Positions 24,459 to 36,089 of a DNA stretch of 64,000 nt are shown piece by piece. Origin of the DNA: Oidiodendron maius Zn (Eukaryota; Ascomycota; Leotiomycetes; Myxotrichaceae); the NCBI GenBank assembly GCA_000827325.1, contig KN832887.1, positions 682,001-746,000 of the forward strand. Direction: 5' to 3'. Numbering within the stretch: position 1 is the stretch's first letter; each line of letters begins with the position of its first letter. The notes below the pieces were generated by a model. That model did no database searches and had not been told where the DNA came from. It was given only the letters and a program-made list of their open reading frames with translations. A program made the position numbers and the translations under genes.

Positions 24459-24692
24459 TGTCAGGTTTACGAGCAATGCAGCGCTAAACTTAATACGGCT
24501 ATAACTACAACGTATCGTTAATATCCCCTAGGGATTATACAGGCAGAACAATGAACCGTAAAAGGGCACGTAAATACAGCTGTAAAGGGCGTGTAAGTGC
24601 TTCAATTAATTAAGGATATAACCCTCTGGCTTAGGGGTTTATATGCTTCTAGGGTTGGGCTTCAATCCACCGGATTGGGTATCAATCTGACA
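24459..24692 (+). repeat. Solo LTR-like copy
   Basis: TGTCAGG...CTGACA ends. Near identical in reverse orientation to the solo LTR at 42553-42800, including GAGCAATGCAGCGCTAAACT and CTAGGGTTGGGCTTCAATCC. It lacks about 14 bp near its 3' end and shows no matching 5-bp flanks (TCGTG and TATAT), so it may be an older or rearranged copy. Confidence 0.7.
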
Positions 24693-24798
24693 TATATGCC
24701 AACACAACGCTTTTGTCTCACGGATCAACGGATGCTGCGCAAAGCCTTCCACACAGCTTTATTGCAAGCTATTCCATACCTGGGTCCCCCTAGCAACA

Positions 24799-25087
24799 AT
24801 GTCCGAAGATAGACTGGATCTACTTCGGCAGGCCGTCCGCAACATGCTTGCTGCTTTGCAAATGCCCGATGTTGATGATACTGAGCTTTACGATTTGGCC
24901 CTCCACATAGGCCACACAAGCAAGTTATGTATCCCTCCCTTATTCTGACTATTAGATTGAAAGTTGTAGGGTCCAAACGCACCAGGTAGAGGCAAAAAGA
25001 GAGGCGTGCCTCAAGTCGTGCCCTATTATTTTTCAACGAAATGAGGATGATAGCGACACGTCCTATCGATCAATCTGTCAGCAGTAG
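24799..25087 (+). CDS. Possible small gene, unknown
   Basis: ATG at 24799 opens MSEDRLDLLRQAVRNMLAAL, an amphipathic helix-like start. A 46-bp intron, 24924-24969 (GTTATG donor, CTGACT branch, TAG acceptor), joins it in frame to a tail ending at TAG 25085-25087, giving 80 residues. No family recognised. It lies beside a solo LTR and could be retroelement debris. Confidence 0.25.
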
Positions 25088-25299
25088 CTCAACAACCGTC
25101 ACGAAATGTTGAGGTGGCCAACGAGACCGAACCCCATGAGGAACCCGGACTCTGCTGTCATGGGCCGCAGAGTACGGGGGCGGGGTGATGGCCAAGCTGC
25201 TACTCGAGAATTTGTCGCAGCCAACTTTATCACCACGGGTGTGGCTGTAGAATAAGCTTTCACCATGCGGCAAGTAGAGCCGAGCGGAATTTTGCTGAC

Positions 25300-25663
25300 A
25301 TTTACAACCACGAGTTCTAACCCATGAAACTCGATACACCTTACACCTAGGACATATGAAATTCTCTTTATGCTATATTTAAATAACTATTATACATCCT
25401 GCCCAAATTGTATGTCGTGGAAATGTCGTTAAGGTATAGAAAATATAGAATTTAGATATATAGTCGTTTAATAACAAGATACCTATCGCGCTACTAATTA
25501 GCCAATATACAAGTTATAAAGGAGAGAATGTAAAGGTAAGGAATAGACTATACTACCGTATTAAATAAGATAGCTACGAAAATTGAAATGCCATTTGTAG
25601 TCACGAAATTTGCCGTCTGGTTGATGTCATCAGCTTAACTACGGGATTTTCGCTTCGCAGGGA
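25300..25663 (-). repeat. Dispersed repeat, copy C (reverse)
   Basis: The terminus CGCTTCGCAGGGA ends at 25663, the reverse complement of the copy A/B start. Inward it shares GAGTTCTAACCCATG (copy B reverse: AAGTTCTAACCGATG) and CTAATTAGCCAATA (copy B: CCAATTAGTCAATA). Strongly AT-enriched inside, as expected after RIP. Confidence 0.5.
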
Positions 25664-26429
25664 TGTCGGTTATACATCGAATCAAATCCCATTTAGGCGA
25701 AGTTCGGGATCCGCCATCGGCGTTATCGATTATTCATCCTGCTCGGAGATAACACATGTGCTTTCAGAATGCAGGAGAGTTTACTTCTGGTCTCAGCGTC
25801 TGTCGGCGGGGTCTCCGACGATGAGGAAATGCGGAAATACAGTATTAGTACATTGTGATTCTGGGTATTAACAAAATGATTTGAGATCTGTCGGGGCGAC
25901 ACTTGCTACTTTCGACGGCTTCCCGTGTAAACCGAGTGCTTGCTGTTTGATGTACTGGTCAGACCAAGCTGATAAAAGTTTTAATGCTTGGGGCCGCAAT
26001 CAAACGGAGTCGAAGCCACATCAGCCACCATTTAGAAACCTGGATTCTTTTGCCTATCCCCGATTTTCTCCTGTAGCCATTGATACTTTCGGGAACTGCC
26101 AGTACCTCTCAAACTCCGTCTTTCGGCGATAACGCGCATCAGCTAACCAAAACACACGTCGCCAAGCTCTCGCCAAGTTCTTGCCAAGCTCTCGGCCAAC
26201 AATAAAAATGAATGGACGTCATCGGGGATAGGCTTTGGCGGGGGTCCGTTCGGTTGGTGGATGCTCAGCTCCATAGGTATAAGAAGGAAACGATGTAATC
26301 GCCTGTGCTTGGATTAAAATCAGCAACTGCTAAGAGACGTCCCCTCAAAGCCTATTTTATCGCCAGGAAATACTCCAGCCTTCGCTTAAAAGAATTCTCA
26401 GCTTTATATATTATATCCGCTTGCCTAGC
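25664..26429. other. Intergenic, SDR promoter region
   Basis: No gene supported. A TATAAG lies at 26278, about 150 bp before the SDR start, and a short repeat GCCAAGCTCTCGCCAAG at about 26160-26190. Confidence 0.4.
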
Positions 26430-27342
26430 ATGTCTTCACCGGTCTGGTTCATTACTGCAGCCTCCAGCGGCTTTGGCAAAGAAATCGCCTTGAACGCCCT
26501 GAAGAAGGGCCATCGAGTTCTCGCGACTGGACGCAGCCTCAACAAATTGACCGCGCTGAAAGAAGCTGGTGCCGAAACTTTCGTGCTCGATGTGACATCC
26601 AGCTTGGAAGAAATTACAAAGACGGTTGCCGAAGCCCACACGAAATACGGGCGCATTGATATCCTCGTCAACAGCGCGGGGTATATCCTCGAGGCAGCCA
26701 TCGAGGAGGCGAGGTAAGCTCAATAATAATCCGATGGTGCATGCAGTTGCTAACTGGCAATACAGCCCTCAAGAATCCTTTGACCAGTTCAATACCAACG
26801 TCTTCGGCGCTCTCAATGTCTCCCGGGCAGTATTACCTTACATGCGCGCCCAACGTTCAGGAACAATCGCACTTTTCGGATCCCTCGGCTCTTGGCGCGG
26901 CGGTCCCGCCTTCGGACTCTACGCTGCGACAAAGTGGGCGTGCTCCGGCTTGGCAGAATCCCTACGGCCAGAGGTTGCACCTTTCGGCATTGAGGCTTGC
27001 GTTATCGAGCCTGGGTATTTCCGATCCGGGTTTCTGAACCCAGGCGCGCGGATCCAGAGCGCGAAGCGGATTCAAGACTATGAGGAGACAGCTGCGGGAG
27101 ATATCCGGAGAATACTGGATAAGACCGATAATAAGCAGCTAGGGGATGTGAAGAAAGGTGCGGATGTTATTGTTGACGTGCTTTCGAAGACAGGGATCGC
27201 AAAGGGCAAGGAGGTGCCGGTAAGATTGGTGCTGGGAAGTGATTGCCAACAGGTGATTAGAGGGAAGTTAAAGGAAACAGAAGAGCTATTGGATGAGTGG
27301 AAAGAGATTAGCTTCAGTACGGATTATCCTAAGGGAGAATGA
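26430..27342 (+). CDS. Short-chain dehydrogenase/reductase
   Basis: Exons 26430-26713 and 26766-27342, 286 residues. The 52-bp intron has GTAAGC donor, GCTAAC branch and CAG acceptor and keeps frame (EEAS|PQESF). N-terminal nucleotide-binding motif TAASSGFGKE (residues 9-18), DVTS acidic site, NSAGY, then SLGSW and the catalytic YAATK, followed by PGYFRSGF. This is a classical SDR of the retinol-dehydrogenase/1-acylDHAP-reductase-like type, NADP(H) preferring because of the basic GRS after strand 2. Substrate cannot be named. Cytosolic, no targeting signal. The first Met is MSSPVWF. Confidence 0.9.
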
Positions 27343-27852
27343 GGAAATGAACATAGATCTTAATAATCAGCTAGCCTATCGATACTTTTCGTTCTCTCGC
27401 CCTCTGCGATGATGGTGCTTATCTTACCTGAATAAGTGCCGGTATCACGGCGGCTCAAGTGACTAAGACCACTCCCCTTTCCAATGGTAGACAGACGCTA
27501 ACTACTTTCAGGTAAAGCATCTTTATACGCTCGGGAGATGTTATCCGCGGCGTCATACATCTTAGGCGGTCCCGGACATTCTTCTCACGATTCGCCGGAA
27601 AATATATAGACTCTTTTGAGAACGGAACTTTCCTTTATAATACACATTTAATACTATTCCATCTGAATCTGAATCAAGCAGGTTACAACCGATAGTCTCC
27701 CAGTAATCCTTTCAATCAGCGCCCCAATAAATCTCCAGCTAAAAGTACACTGACAAGGTAATTTACCCCTTCATGTTTAAATTTTGTTAAAGTAGTATCC
27801 TAGTTCCTTGAGAAAAGAGATAGAAAGAATTCGAATAAAAATCATTCCATAA
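27343..27852. other. Intergenic between convergent genes
   Basis: AT-rich, holds the 3' ends of the SDR and NlpC/P60 genes. Nothing else seen. Confidence 0.5.
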
Positions 27853-28644
27853 CTATTCGACATGGATATACTTGTAGGGCTTGGCGACGCGGCCGTCGTC
27901 CTCCCAGGCAATGGGACGCTGATATGGGATGCAGCCGTATGCCTTGCCTCGGCACTCGAGAGAGTTATACCTCTTCTTGGTGCTGTCGACCCATGAGAGA
28001 AACAGAGTGACATGACTACCCTGATTAGCTGTGTGAGGGCCAAGAGTGCCAACGAAGTCTCCTGGCTGGAGGTCGTTCCACGAGATTTCTGTCGCGATTG
28101 AGGCCAGGGTGATGGTGGTGAGGCCTGGATGAGAAGCATGCAGAGCCATGGAGACGAAGCCCGAGCAGTCGGTACGGTAGAGTGTGCCCTGTGGGTCTGG
28201 GTAGGAGGCCGTCTGACTGTAGGGGACGTGGCGTGAGATCCAATACTCTCCACGGGTGATGATTTCGCTGCGACTGATTGGGCCGCCGATACTGCTGGTG
28301 CCTCCACCGCCGCCGCCGCCGCCGCTGGATGGTTCGCAGCATTTAAAACTGGCTGGGCCGGGACAGAGGTTAGACACCGTCGAGCCGGAGCATTGACTGG
28401 TCCAGCGACAGTTTCCGCCACTACCACATGCGGGCTTGGTGCAGCATTTGATATCCTCTGGTGTGCCTGGGCAAGCGTTGGAGATGTAGGTTCCGCCGCC
28501 ACTGTGACAGGATGATGTGGAAATACAAACGCCTGGAGCTCCTCCAGCACCAGTACATCCGCCGTTCAACGTGCTTCTCGCTAAAGTGGTGGAGGACCAA
28601 GCTACGCCGGCAAAGGAGAGCGTAAGATAGAGTAGGATCTGCAT
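27853..28644 (-). CDS. Secreted NlpC/P60-like hydrolase with Cys-rich domains
   Basis: Single exon, 263 residues. Signal peptide MQILLYLTLSFAGVAWSS. Two Cys-rich repeats follow: about residues 30-69 (CISTSSCHSGG...ACPGTPEDIKCC) and 73-103 (CRWTSQCSG...LCPGPASFKCC), a module commonly attached to fungal secreted lysozymes. A Gly-rich linker (108-116) leads to an NlpC/P60 domain: nucleophile in TDCSGFV (C160), LQPGDFVG, and the general-base His in GSHVTLFLSW (H211). NlpC/P60 enzymes cut peptidoglycan stem peptides, so an antibacterial or bacterivory role is likely. Bacterial origin is inference. Ends with PYKYIHVE. Confidence 0.85.
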   Translation of the reverse strand: MQILLYLTLSFAGVAWSSTTLARSTLNGGCTGAGGAPGVCISTSSCHSGGGTYISNACPGTPEDIKCCTKPACGSGGNCRWTSQCSGSTVSNLCPGPASFKCCEPSSGGGGGGGGTSSIGGPISRSEIITRGEYWISRHVPYSQTASYPDPQGTLYRTDCSGFVSMALHASHPGLTTITLASIATEISWNDLQPGDFVGTLGPHTANQGSHVTLFLSWVDSTKKRYNSLECRGKAYGCIPYQRPIAWEDDGRVAKPYKYIHVE

Positions 28645-28733
28645 TTTGGGAATATAGAATTTCGTCGCTGTGTTTTTTGTTGTCTGGTTTTCTGATGAGT
28701 TGAATAGCTACCGCTCGGTGAGCTGAGAGCATA

Positions 28734-28741
28734 CTTATATA
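28734..28741 (-). promoter_or_regulatory. TATA box of the NlpC/P60 gene
   Basis: TATATAAG on the minus strand, about 90 bp before the start codon. Confidence 0.5.
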
Positions 28742-30700
28742 CTGTTCTAGAGTCTAGCTTCTTTAAATGATCAATATCAGGACTTAGATTAGACTCATGC
28801 AAAGCTGAGTGATGCACCCCAGCGGGAGGCATTGGTTCAGCCAACCGAATGGGACACTCCAATAAGCCGCACCATATAGTCTGCCCAGCTGAAACAGCCA
28901 TCAAGGCCAAGCTTGCCAAGCTTAATGAAAGACACTGAGTGGCCTTGGAAGAGAAAGAACTCTACGATATGTTTGCGTCTTCGGGACATGATCGCGTGGT
29001 GATGACTACTGTAGCCATTTAGCTGCAACCCTACGGAGCTACCTATAAATTAGCTGTCTCAGAGCCTGACGATGACCCGGAGGCCTGCATTAGCGAACGG
29101 CAGACGCAGGAACAGTACCGCTGTGTTTGGGAATCACCACAAGCAGAAATGGCAGCATTTTGACTTCGAACGGTTTGAAGCGAAGTAGGATAGAAAATAA
29201 AAAGTTAAGCAAGTCTTCATTGAGTGCAAGGTCTTAAAACCCCACTCTTGGAGGGATTGAACGACGGGGAGACGAGCAAAAAGGTTCTGGAAAGTCCGCA
29301 CGAGGCTGGGTTTCGGTAGGTACTATTTTCGGAAACGCCAAGCACGGGATCAAGGTAAGCACCATACCAACGGTACAAGCTCCGACGATCGATGGGGCTC
29401 AGCCTTCTACACCGCTAGCAGAACCTACCTGCTTCGTCCCCCACGGCATACCGATGTTGGGGACGGCTCGCCGTGACCCGAAATATTTGATCCAATCATG
29501 TCTTTATTATGTTTATGAATGTCCGCCTTGGCATGTCGTAGTCATACGGATGCGGCAGATTGAAGGGAGAATTGAAAATTTCGGCGCATCTACTTCCCAG
29601 CCGTACACCATACTATAGCTGAATATATCTCGTTCCGTTAGACTGGTCTTACCGCTACTAAATATGGAAACGAATTAACGTCTGTCCCTGCGTCCGAGAC
29701 GCAACCTGTCACGAGACCCCCCACCCCCCCTGGGTAATTGCGACTATCGGAGTTTCTTAGCATTTCGGAGCACTTAGGAAAGGGTTCTATGAAGAAAGAA
29801 TATAGGACCAAATTTTGAAGATACTCAGAGAGGAATGTCAAGAAGTCCGGGGGTTACGGCGTACGAGGAGAGTGACGTAAAATGTCGCATATTCTAGCTT
29901 GGGACCAGCTAAATCGTGGCCCATGCAGGATAGATGTCGGTTGATACGGGATAGGGATTTTGTTTAGGGGACAGATGATGGAAACGGAGTCGGAGACAAT
30001 GGGGCTGGCAATCGGGATTTGAGGGAAACGACCAATTAAGGCGTTCTTGATTTGCAGCATCCTCACAGTTGCGTGTTTTACCTATGCAGAAACACCTTGC
30101 TTGCAGATGTCTTGTCGTAGCATTGCGCACTCCTAAGTACATCGCTTGTCAACCGAAGTCGGTCGTTAGAAGAATGCAGGTAATTGGCCCAGCCACCAAG
30201 TGCTGATAGAGGAACATGCTTTTAGTCTCGAGTGAAGATAAAGAGCATAGCATAACTTTTATATTATCCGGTCCTGAAGCCTGCTCCCAGCCAATTTTTA
30301 GTTATGGTTATCAAATACATTTTGCAGAAATTCTGGCAGACTGCTTTTCAAATACCTTGTCTGAAATCCAATAGCAAGACCGCCATCGCTGTGCCCGCCA
30401 TCATTGTGATGCCCTTGTTATGTGTCTTGAGTAGTGTTGCCTCTTATCGCGGTGCACGCCGCCGCCTGTGCAAGAGCGGATTTCCCTTGGATGCTAGGGC
30501 TGAATATCGAAGATGGTCATCGTTCTACAGTAAAGTGGTGAGCTGTTAGGACATCGTTGAGAAACAAGCGAAAACGTGATGCAAAAGATGCTTTCCCTGT
30601 AGAAGGCAAACGTGGAAGGTCCACCTGCACCTGTTCTTCAATGAGCAGTATGGCAACATAAGATCCTAGTGTCTAGCTTTTAGTGACCGGTTCACATGGC
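28742..30700. other. Intergenic, about 2 kb, no supported gene
   Basis: A plus-strand stretch near 28955-29160 has weak coding character (KKELYDMFASSGHDRVVMTT, then a stop) but no family. A repeat-like GTCCCTGCGTCCGAGACGC is at 29684. A small frame at 30304-30546 (81 residues, one hydrophobic segment) is unsupported. Confidence 0.4.
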
Positions 30701-31630
30701 TTAGTCGGAATAGTAATAGTCGTAGTCCCAACTGTTGATGATATCCCTACAGCTGGTCGGACCGTCATCAGCCCAATCATCGTCTTCATTGAAATCCAAG
30801 TCGCCGTCTTCATCGAAGTAGTCAAGAGGACGGACGTAATTCCACTCATCCAAAGTCTTGTTCTGCTCTTTGCTCCAAGGAGCTAACGTCCTATCTGGGC
30901 CTAGGGGTTGGTACTCTGGTTTCTGAGACGCCTCGACGCGCTTCTTGGTTTCTTCATTAACCAGGTCTCGCCACCTATTGGTATTCGATCGGAATTTGCT
31001 CCATAACTTAGGGAGATGCTGAACATCACCAACACAGTAAGAGATAACTTCTTTGGGGATTGGGCGCTGTTCGAAAACCTTGTAGGAACCGCCAAATTCA
31101 GCCTTGAACAACCGCCCCCCTTTCTCTTTTGCCAGCTTCCAGCTTGTTAGATCGCCGCCATCTAGCACACCTTGCTCAATACACTTGGCTAGGCCGTTCA
31201 AATACTTTCTGGAACTCGTGGTCGTCCTCGTAGCGCTCTCCATAAGCTGAACATCCTCCACCCCTTGTAGTGCCACGCCAAAATGTGCAAATAAGGCATC
31301 CGAATCGTTGCGAACGTCGAAAAAGACCTTAGGGATTTTTTCGTCTTGAAGGATATCCTTCAGCGTCTTCCCTTTGATACCAGTGGTGTTGAACGCTTGT
31401 GAACCTAGCGAATATACATCGATAAGACAGACGCGTATGGTCGGGATACCTGTATCGATCAAAAGGGTGAGGATGGAAAGCGAACCCTCACGGCAGAGGT
31501 TTACGCCTTCGAGATCGATGTACATGGTTGGCTCGTACGGCTCTGGCGGTGAATGGCGCAAGATGAGCCAGTCGACTAGATCGCCGATTTGCTTCGTTGT
31601 GTTAATAATCTCTGTCTTGATGTCCCTCAT
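30701..31630 (-). CDS. 3'-5' exonuclease domain protein (DEDDy, WRN/EXD-like)
   Basis: Single exon, 309 residues from the ATG at 31630 (an upstream TTG frame adds 17 residues without a Met). Exo I: IDLEG (D39, E41). Exo II: RNDSDALFAHFGV (D111). Exo III: YCVGDVQHL (Y198, D202). The four metal-binding acidic residues and the tyrosine of the DEDDy class are all present. EDVQLMESA between them is typical of the EXD1/WRN-exo branch. Predicted to degrade RNA or DNA from the 3' end; fungal members are mostly uncharacterised. The C-terminus is very acidic (DYFDEDGDLDFNEDDDWADD). No localisation signal seen. Confidence 0.88.
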   Translation of the reverse strand: MRDIKTEIINTTKQIGDLVDWLILRHSPPEPYEPTMYIDLEGVNLCREGSLSILTLLIDTGIPTIRVCLIDVYSLGSQAFNTTGIKGKTLKDILQDEKIPKVFFDVRNDSDALFAHFGVALQGVEDVQLMESATRTTTSSRKYLNGLAKCIEQGVLDGGDLTSWKLAKEKGGRLFKAEFGGSYKVFEQRPIPKEVISYCVGDVQHLPKLWSKFRSNTNRWRDLVNEETKKRVEASQKPEYQPLGPDRTLAPWSKEQNKTLDEWNYVRPLDYFDEDGDLDFNEDDDWADDGPTSCRDIINSWDYDYYYSD

Positions 31631-32761
31631 ACTTATAGTAAGCAATTTCCAACGTTTGTCAGAGCGTCTTGGGGACGACAATTTGAAAGAAAAAGAAGGT
31701 CTGAAGTGAAAAGTCGGAAGTTCGTCGTGATAAAAGCATCTCTCGCTAGAAGAGAAGACAGCCGATTTGGTAGGTTCTACGCAGGGCCACGTTGCTCCGC
31801 TTGAGAACGTGTAGGTAGTAGCACCATAGGCTTTATTAAATTTTTTTACGGAAGTTTACTGTAACTCAAATGCAGTTGATCAGAGATCCTCGATCGCGTA
31901 ATTAGAGGTACCAATCCATGTGGCGACATCGCATGACACAGAGCGCCACGCCCGCCACAAGGCTAACAATGATTTCTTAGTATTGTAGTGAGGCTCAGAA
32001 ACCCAGATCAAACTGTTCTATGAGGTTTGAAAGGCGTGAAGAGCTCATGGTGGTGCTGTAAGTCAAGAGACCTTATTATACTACAAATGGACACCCTCCG
32101 CAATCAGGCGCGACAGCGACGACGTGATCATAATTTTCGGAGTATCCGGGGTAGCTCGAAGCAAGCGCGCATTTATATTTACAACTGTTGAGGCGGTCTG
32201 TCTGGCAGTGCCGCTTTTAATTGGCATAAGCTCCGGGCCTTTTCTACGGAGGATGGTTGTGCAGTCTCAACAACCCTCCGCTAAATACTTTAACCAACAC
32301 ATGCCTCCTTAAAAGTAATCTATTTTCTTTAGAGGGGCATCGGATCGTGTTTAAGACCCGAAATGGTTTAGCTCGGTCAGACGGATATCTGAAACTGTAC
32401 AGAACCACTCTAAGCCCTGCGGCATATACCGAAGCTATTCCGTTGCCGTGTAGATAGATATCCTTGTTAGTCAGCCTTATTTAAACCAAACCAACTTCCG
32501 GATACTGTGGCGGTTTGAAATGCAGCTGGTTAGTTCGCTAGAAGTTGCTCATTTCCGGTTGTGCCGAAAAGGCACCATGATCGACAGGAGCTCAAGCCTG
32601 AAGATCTTAATGACCATCATACGAATATTTTGGTACCATCTATTAGCTATATGAAGGCACGACCTGCCTGTCTTTAAATTGGTCCATCGGCTCCGACAGC
32701 CTTCTAGCCGTCCTATTATCAATCTTTTTCGTCGCTCCCTATCTCGTCAATCTTTGCAGTA
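31631..32761. other. Divergent intergenic region, no supported gene
   Basis: Lies between the exonuclease and GH16 starts. Nothing recognised. A pyrimidine-rich stretch with TCAATCTTT repeated at 32718 and 32747 precedes the GH16 start. Confidence 0.5.
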
Positions 32762-33748
32762 ATGTTGTCATATATTACTATCCTACATATATTGCTCGGT
32801 GCCGCAGGAGCCCGGAAAGAGCTACTTCACCGCCATCATCATGCCAGCGAGGAACGTAGCTCTCTGTTGCCCAGCCTTTCGATACCCCTCGAACTTCTTC
32901 AAATTTATCAGTTGACCTGGCACGACGAATTTGACTATAGTCCATACCAGAACTTACCCTCGTCTGAGAACTGGATCTTTGACCTCGGAACCAAGTACCC
33001 CGTTGACGATGCCCCTCCAAATTGGGGAAATAATGAGGCTGAGATATACACAAACTCTCCTGCAAATGTACATGTCACATCTTCTGGTACTCTTGCAATC
33101 ACGCCACGTTTGTCTTCCAATGGTACATGGACATCTGCGCGCCTTGAAACTCAACGCGCAGACTTTGCTGCACCTCCAGGCGGAAGACTCTATATTGAAA
33201 GCAGGCTGAGAACGGGCTGCGCTCCTAGTGACAGACAACAAGGAATCTGGCCCGCATTTTGGGCGTTAGGGGCCGACTATAGGCCAAACTTTACTGGATG
33301 GCCTGGTGTGTCAGAGTGGGATTTCTTGGAAGTTGTGAATGGATTGCCAACGGTGTACAGTACACTTCATTGTGGATATGCACCCGGAGGACCCTGCAAC
33401 GAGTATAATGGACTTGGGAATGGTGGCGTGGAATGGAGTGGCTGTGATTGGCATACTATTGGCTTTGAGGTTGACAGAAGTGTGGCGGCTGATCAGGAAG
33501 CGAACGCATGGAAAAATGAAACATTATCGTGGTACCTTGATGGGAAGAAATCCTTCGAGATATCGGGGTCCAAATTTAATGATTCGGCTACGTGGGAGCC
33601 AATTGCCCATAGCGGGCACTTCTTGATGCTGAATGTTGCGGTGGGTGGGAATTGGCCTGGTCAACCCAATGCCACAACTCTAGATGGCGAGGCTGTACAG
33701 ATGGAGGTTGACTATATTCGTGTGTGGGAAGCGTCTAGGTGGGCATAG
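32762..33748 (+). CDS. Secreted glycoside hydrolase family 16 (beta-glucanase-like)
   Basis: Single exon, 328 residues. Signal peptide MLSYITILHILLGAAGA. The GH16 fold shows LTWHDEFDY at the start, GGRLYIESRLR, GIWPAFWALG, the catalytic signature EWDFLE (nucleophile E185, D187, acid/base E190), DWHTIGFE and a final MEVDYIRVWE. Two or three NxT/S glycosylation sites are present (for example NGTW, NFTG, NETL). Members cleave beta-1,3 or beta-1,3/1,4-glucans. No GPI signal or CBM is visible, so probably a free extracellular enzyme acting on fungal or plant wall glucan. Confidence 0.92.
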   Translation: MLSYITILHILLGAAGARKELLHRHHHASEERSSLLPSLSIPLELLQIYQLTWHDEFDYSPYQNLPSSENWIFDLGTKYPVDDAPPNWGNNEAEIYTNSPANVHVTSSGTLAITPRLSSNGTWTSARLETQRADFAAPPGGRLYIESRLRTGCAPSDRQQGIWPAFWALGADYRPNFTGWPGVSEWDFLEVVNGLPTVYSTLHCGYAPGGPCNEYNGLGNGGVEWSGCDWHTIGFEVDRSVAADQEANAWKNETLSWYLDGKKSFEISGSKFNDSATWEPIAHSGHFLMLNVAVGGNWPGQPNATTLDGEAVQMEVDYIRVWEASRWA

Positions 33749-34823
33749 ATCGACCTGCATGTCAGCTTGTGCCACAACACTGGATTGGGATACCTGCTGA
33801 GAGGTGAGCTCTTGAAACTACTACTCTTCTGTCAGCCTGGCAGCCCTCAGAATATACTACTATAACCGAATTTTCTGTCTAAACCACGGTCCTTTATTTA
33901 CTTTAGTTTTTAACTTATTTTTAGCCTGCTTAAACCCCATCCTAAGGCCCTACCTTAGGCTTCACTCGTGCCGTGCGGGGTTATATCTAATGGATGCGCA
34001 GTGGGTATAATTTCTTTATTGGTTTCTTAATTGAGATATATGAAAACCCACCATTATAGTATTTTAATCAGAGGCAACGCATGTGCACGGGTTTCTGTGA
34101 CGGCTTGAGGTAAACGTGTCACGAAAGGGAGTCTACTTCTGGCTGTATGGGTTGGAACCTGTGGCAAGGTAGGGAGTTCTTATTATAAATAGGAGAGTAT
34201 AGAAGTGGCCTGTTACTAGTATCAAGCGAAGAAGATATTATTTTTAATTGAGCATAAAGCTCCAATTTAAAGGAATGACTGTAGGTTTATATAGACCTTC
34301 GTGCTACCATTAGAGCATATAGTCCTTAAACGCTAAGTCTAAGGAGCTATAGCTTATATAACCTTCCCTAGTTAGGACCTTACTTATGTCCCTATTAGTA
34401 GATGTATAATGGTATATACATTTCCAAAATAGTATTTCTAACTAACGAATAACTAAGCACTCCCTCCGCGCTCCCTTTTTACCATCAAGTTTGAACTTAG
34501 ATATGAACCCGACGTGTCACGTGAGAGTTCGCTTAGCCGTAACCTAATGTGGCACCCAATCTATCGTCGACAGGTGTCGACCTTACTAACCTGTCCACAT
34601 GCTTGACCAGGCTACAGTCTTGTATGTGATATTGAGATTAAATCCCGCAATTTGTTGGGCAAGTGCTCTCTTAACTGGTCGATAAACAAACTCAAAAAAG
34701 TCCTTGAGTAAACAGTTGCATTCATTCTTGCTATTCCTCATTAGAGAGACTACGTCTACGACGAGAATATAGCTATGCTGCCGGAGGCTGCTGCATCTAC
34801 AAGCAATTCTGCCTCTGAAAAGG
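33749..34823. other. Intergenic, AT-rich, repeat-like
   Basis: No gene supported. The stretch 34090-34560 is AT-rich with CGTGTCACG at both sides (about 34113 and 34521) and may be an old element, but no boundaries can be drawn. Confidence 0.35.
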
Positions 34824-35726
34824 ATGCCGCAAAACGAGTCAAAGCCATCCTGGTTTAAGAGACTCTTTGCAAGGTTACGTCGATCAAAGCCAGTACGGGC
34901 TTCCGCTTCAGCTTCAAGGGCATCTCAAGAGCGGTCCGGTTGGTCGAGCAGTCCAAGTGGCTATCGGTATCCGGGCACGAAGCCTAATGCGCGTGTTCTT
35001 AGGAAGAAAGGCGAAGGAACGAAGAGAGTTCAGCCCAGAAGTTTGGCAGGGGAGGATGGAAGGTACGGGAGAGAGTCAGGAGGTGGTGATCACGGCGGCG
35101 ATTATGGCACGAAGCCTCATGCACCTGCTAGGAAGATAGGCGAAGGAACGAAGAGAGTTCAGCCAAGAAGTTTGGCAGGGGAGGATGGAAGGTACGGGGG
35201 AGACTCAGGAGGCGGTGATTATAGCACGAGGCCTCATGCACTTGCTTGGAAGATAGGTGACGGAACGGAGAGAGTTCAGCCCAGAAATTGGGTAGGGAAT
35301 TATGGAAGGTACGGGGGAGACTCAGGAGGCGGTGATTATGGCACGAAGCTTTATGCACCTGTTAGAAAGAAAGGTGTAGGAGCGAAGAGAGCTCAGCCAA
35401 AAAGTTGGGGCGGGGATAATGGAGGGGACGTCGAAGATTCAGGAGGCGGTGATCACGGCGGCCATCACGGCGACCATCATGGTGGCTATCATGGTGGCCA
35501 TCATGGAGGTGATTACGGCGGTGATTACGGCAGTCATCACGGCGGCCATCACGGCGGCCATCACGGCGGCCATCACGGCGGTGGTTATGGCGGAGACGGA
35601 GGTGGTGGCGGAGATGGAGGTGGTGGCGGAGGTGGAGGCGGAGACGGAGGTGGTGGAGGTGGAGGTGGTGATGGAGGCGGTGATGGAGGTGGTGATGGAG
35701 GCGGAGACGGAGGTGGGGGTGGGTGA
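34824..35726 (+). CDS. Repeat protein with Gly/His/Asp-rich C-terminus
   Basis: Single exon, 300 residues. The N-terminus is basic (SWFKRLFARLRRSKPVRAS). Residues about 51-215 hold four repeats of 39-44 residues, each with GTKP, KxGxGTKRxQP, GRYGGDSGGGD. The last 90 residues are almost only Gly, His, Asp and Tyr: HGGHHGG-type repeats, then GGGD repeats. There is no signal peptide or enzyme motif. A His/Asp-rich Gly chain could bind divalent metal, or be disordered and phase-separate; both are inference. The minus strand also has an open His-rich frame, a composition artefact. A one-codon change of repeat frame is not seen, supporting real coding. Confidence 0.6.
   Translation: MPQNESKPSWFKRLFARLRRSKPVRASASASRASQERSGWSSSPSGYRYPGTKPNARVLRKKGEGTKRVQPRSLAGEDGRYGRESGGGDHGGDYGTKPHAPARKIGEGTKRVQPRSLAGEDGRYGGDSGGGDYSTRPHALAWKIGDGTERVQPRNWVGNYGRYGGDSGGGDYGTKLYAPVRKKGVGAKRAQPKSWGGDNGGDVEDSGGGDHGGHHGDHHGGYHGGHHGGDYGGDYGSHHGGHHGGHHGGHHGGGYGGDGGGGGDGGGGGGGGGDGGGGGGGGDGGGDGGGDGGGDGGGGG
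35455..35726 (+). repeat. GGYGGN/GGHCAT low-complexity tract
   Basis: Imperfect trinucleotide and hexanucleotide repeats (CATCACGGCGGC, then GGTGGCGGAGAT-type) encoding HGG and GGD runs. Likely length-variable. Confidence 0.8.
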
Positions 35727-36089
35727 TGGAGGCGGAGACTGATTGCAAGGGACAACTTTATCCGCCTCGCCTCTGGATATAAAAACCTATCAAGGTTCTC
35801 TAAAAGGGAGATTCAGTTCTCTGTGGCCCGGAGGGAGAGACAGCGACTCAAAGGGAATTCCTCTACCTCCTTTAAATTCTAATCTATATTCTTTAATATG
35901 CCTTATCTTGTACCATACCTCACAGCGACACACATTTCCATCTATTACTTGCTGTCCGCTAGTGTACATTATAGGCCAAGAAGTGAGATTCATATATAAT
36001 TGAGACAGTATTCCTTCCGAATTTGGTCATTCCCTTGATGTAACGATATAGTAATTAAACAAGCAATTCAGCCCAATTCACATATTCTT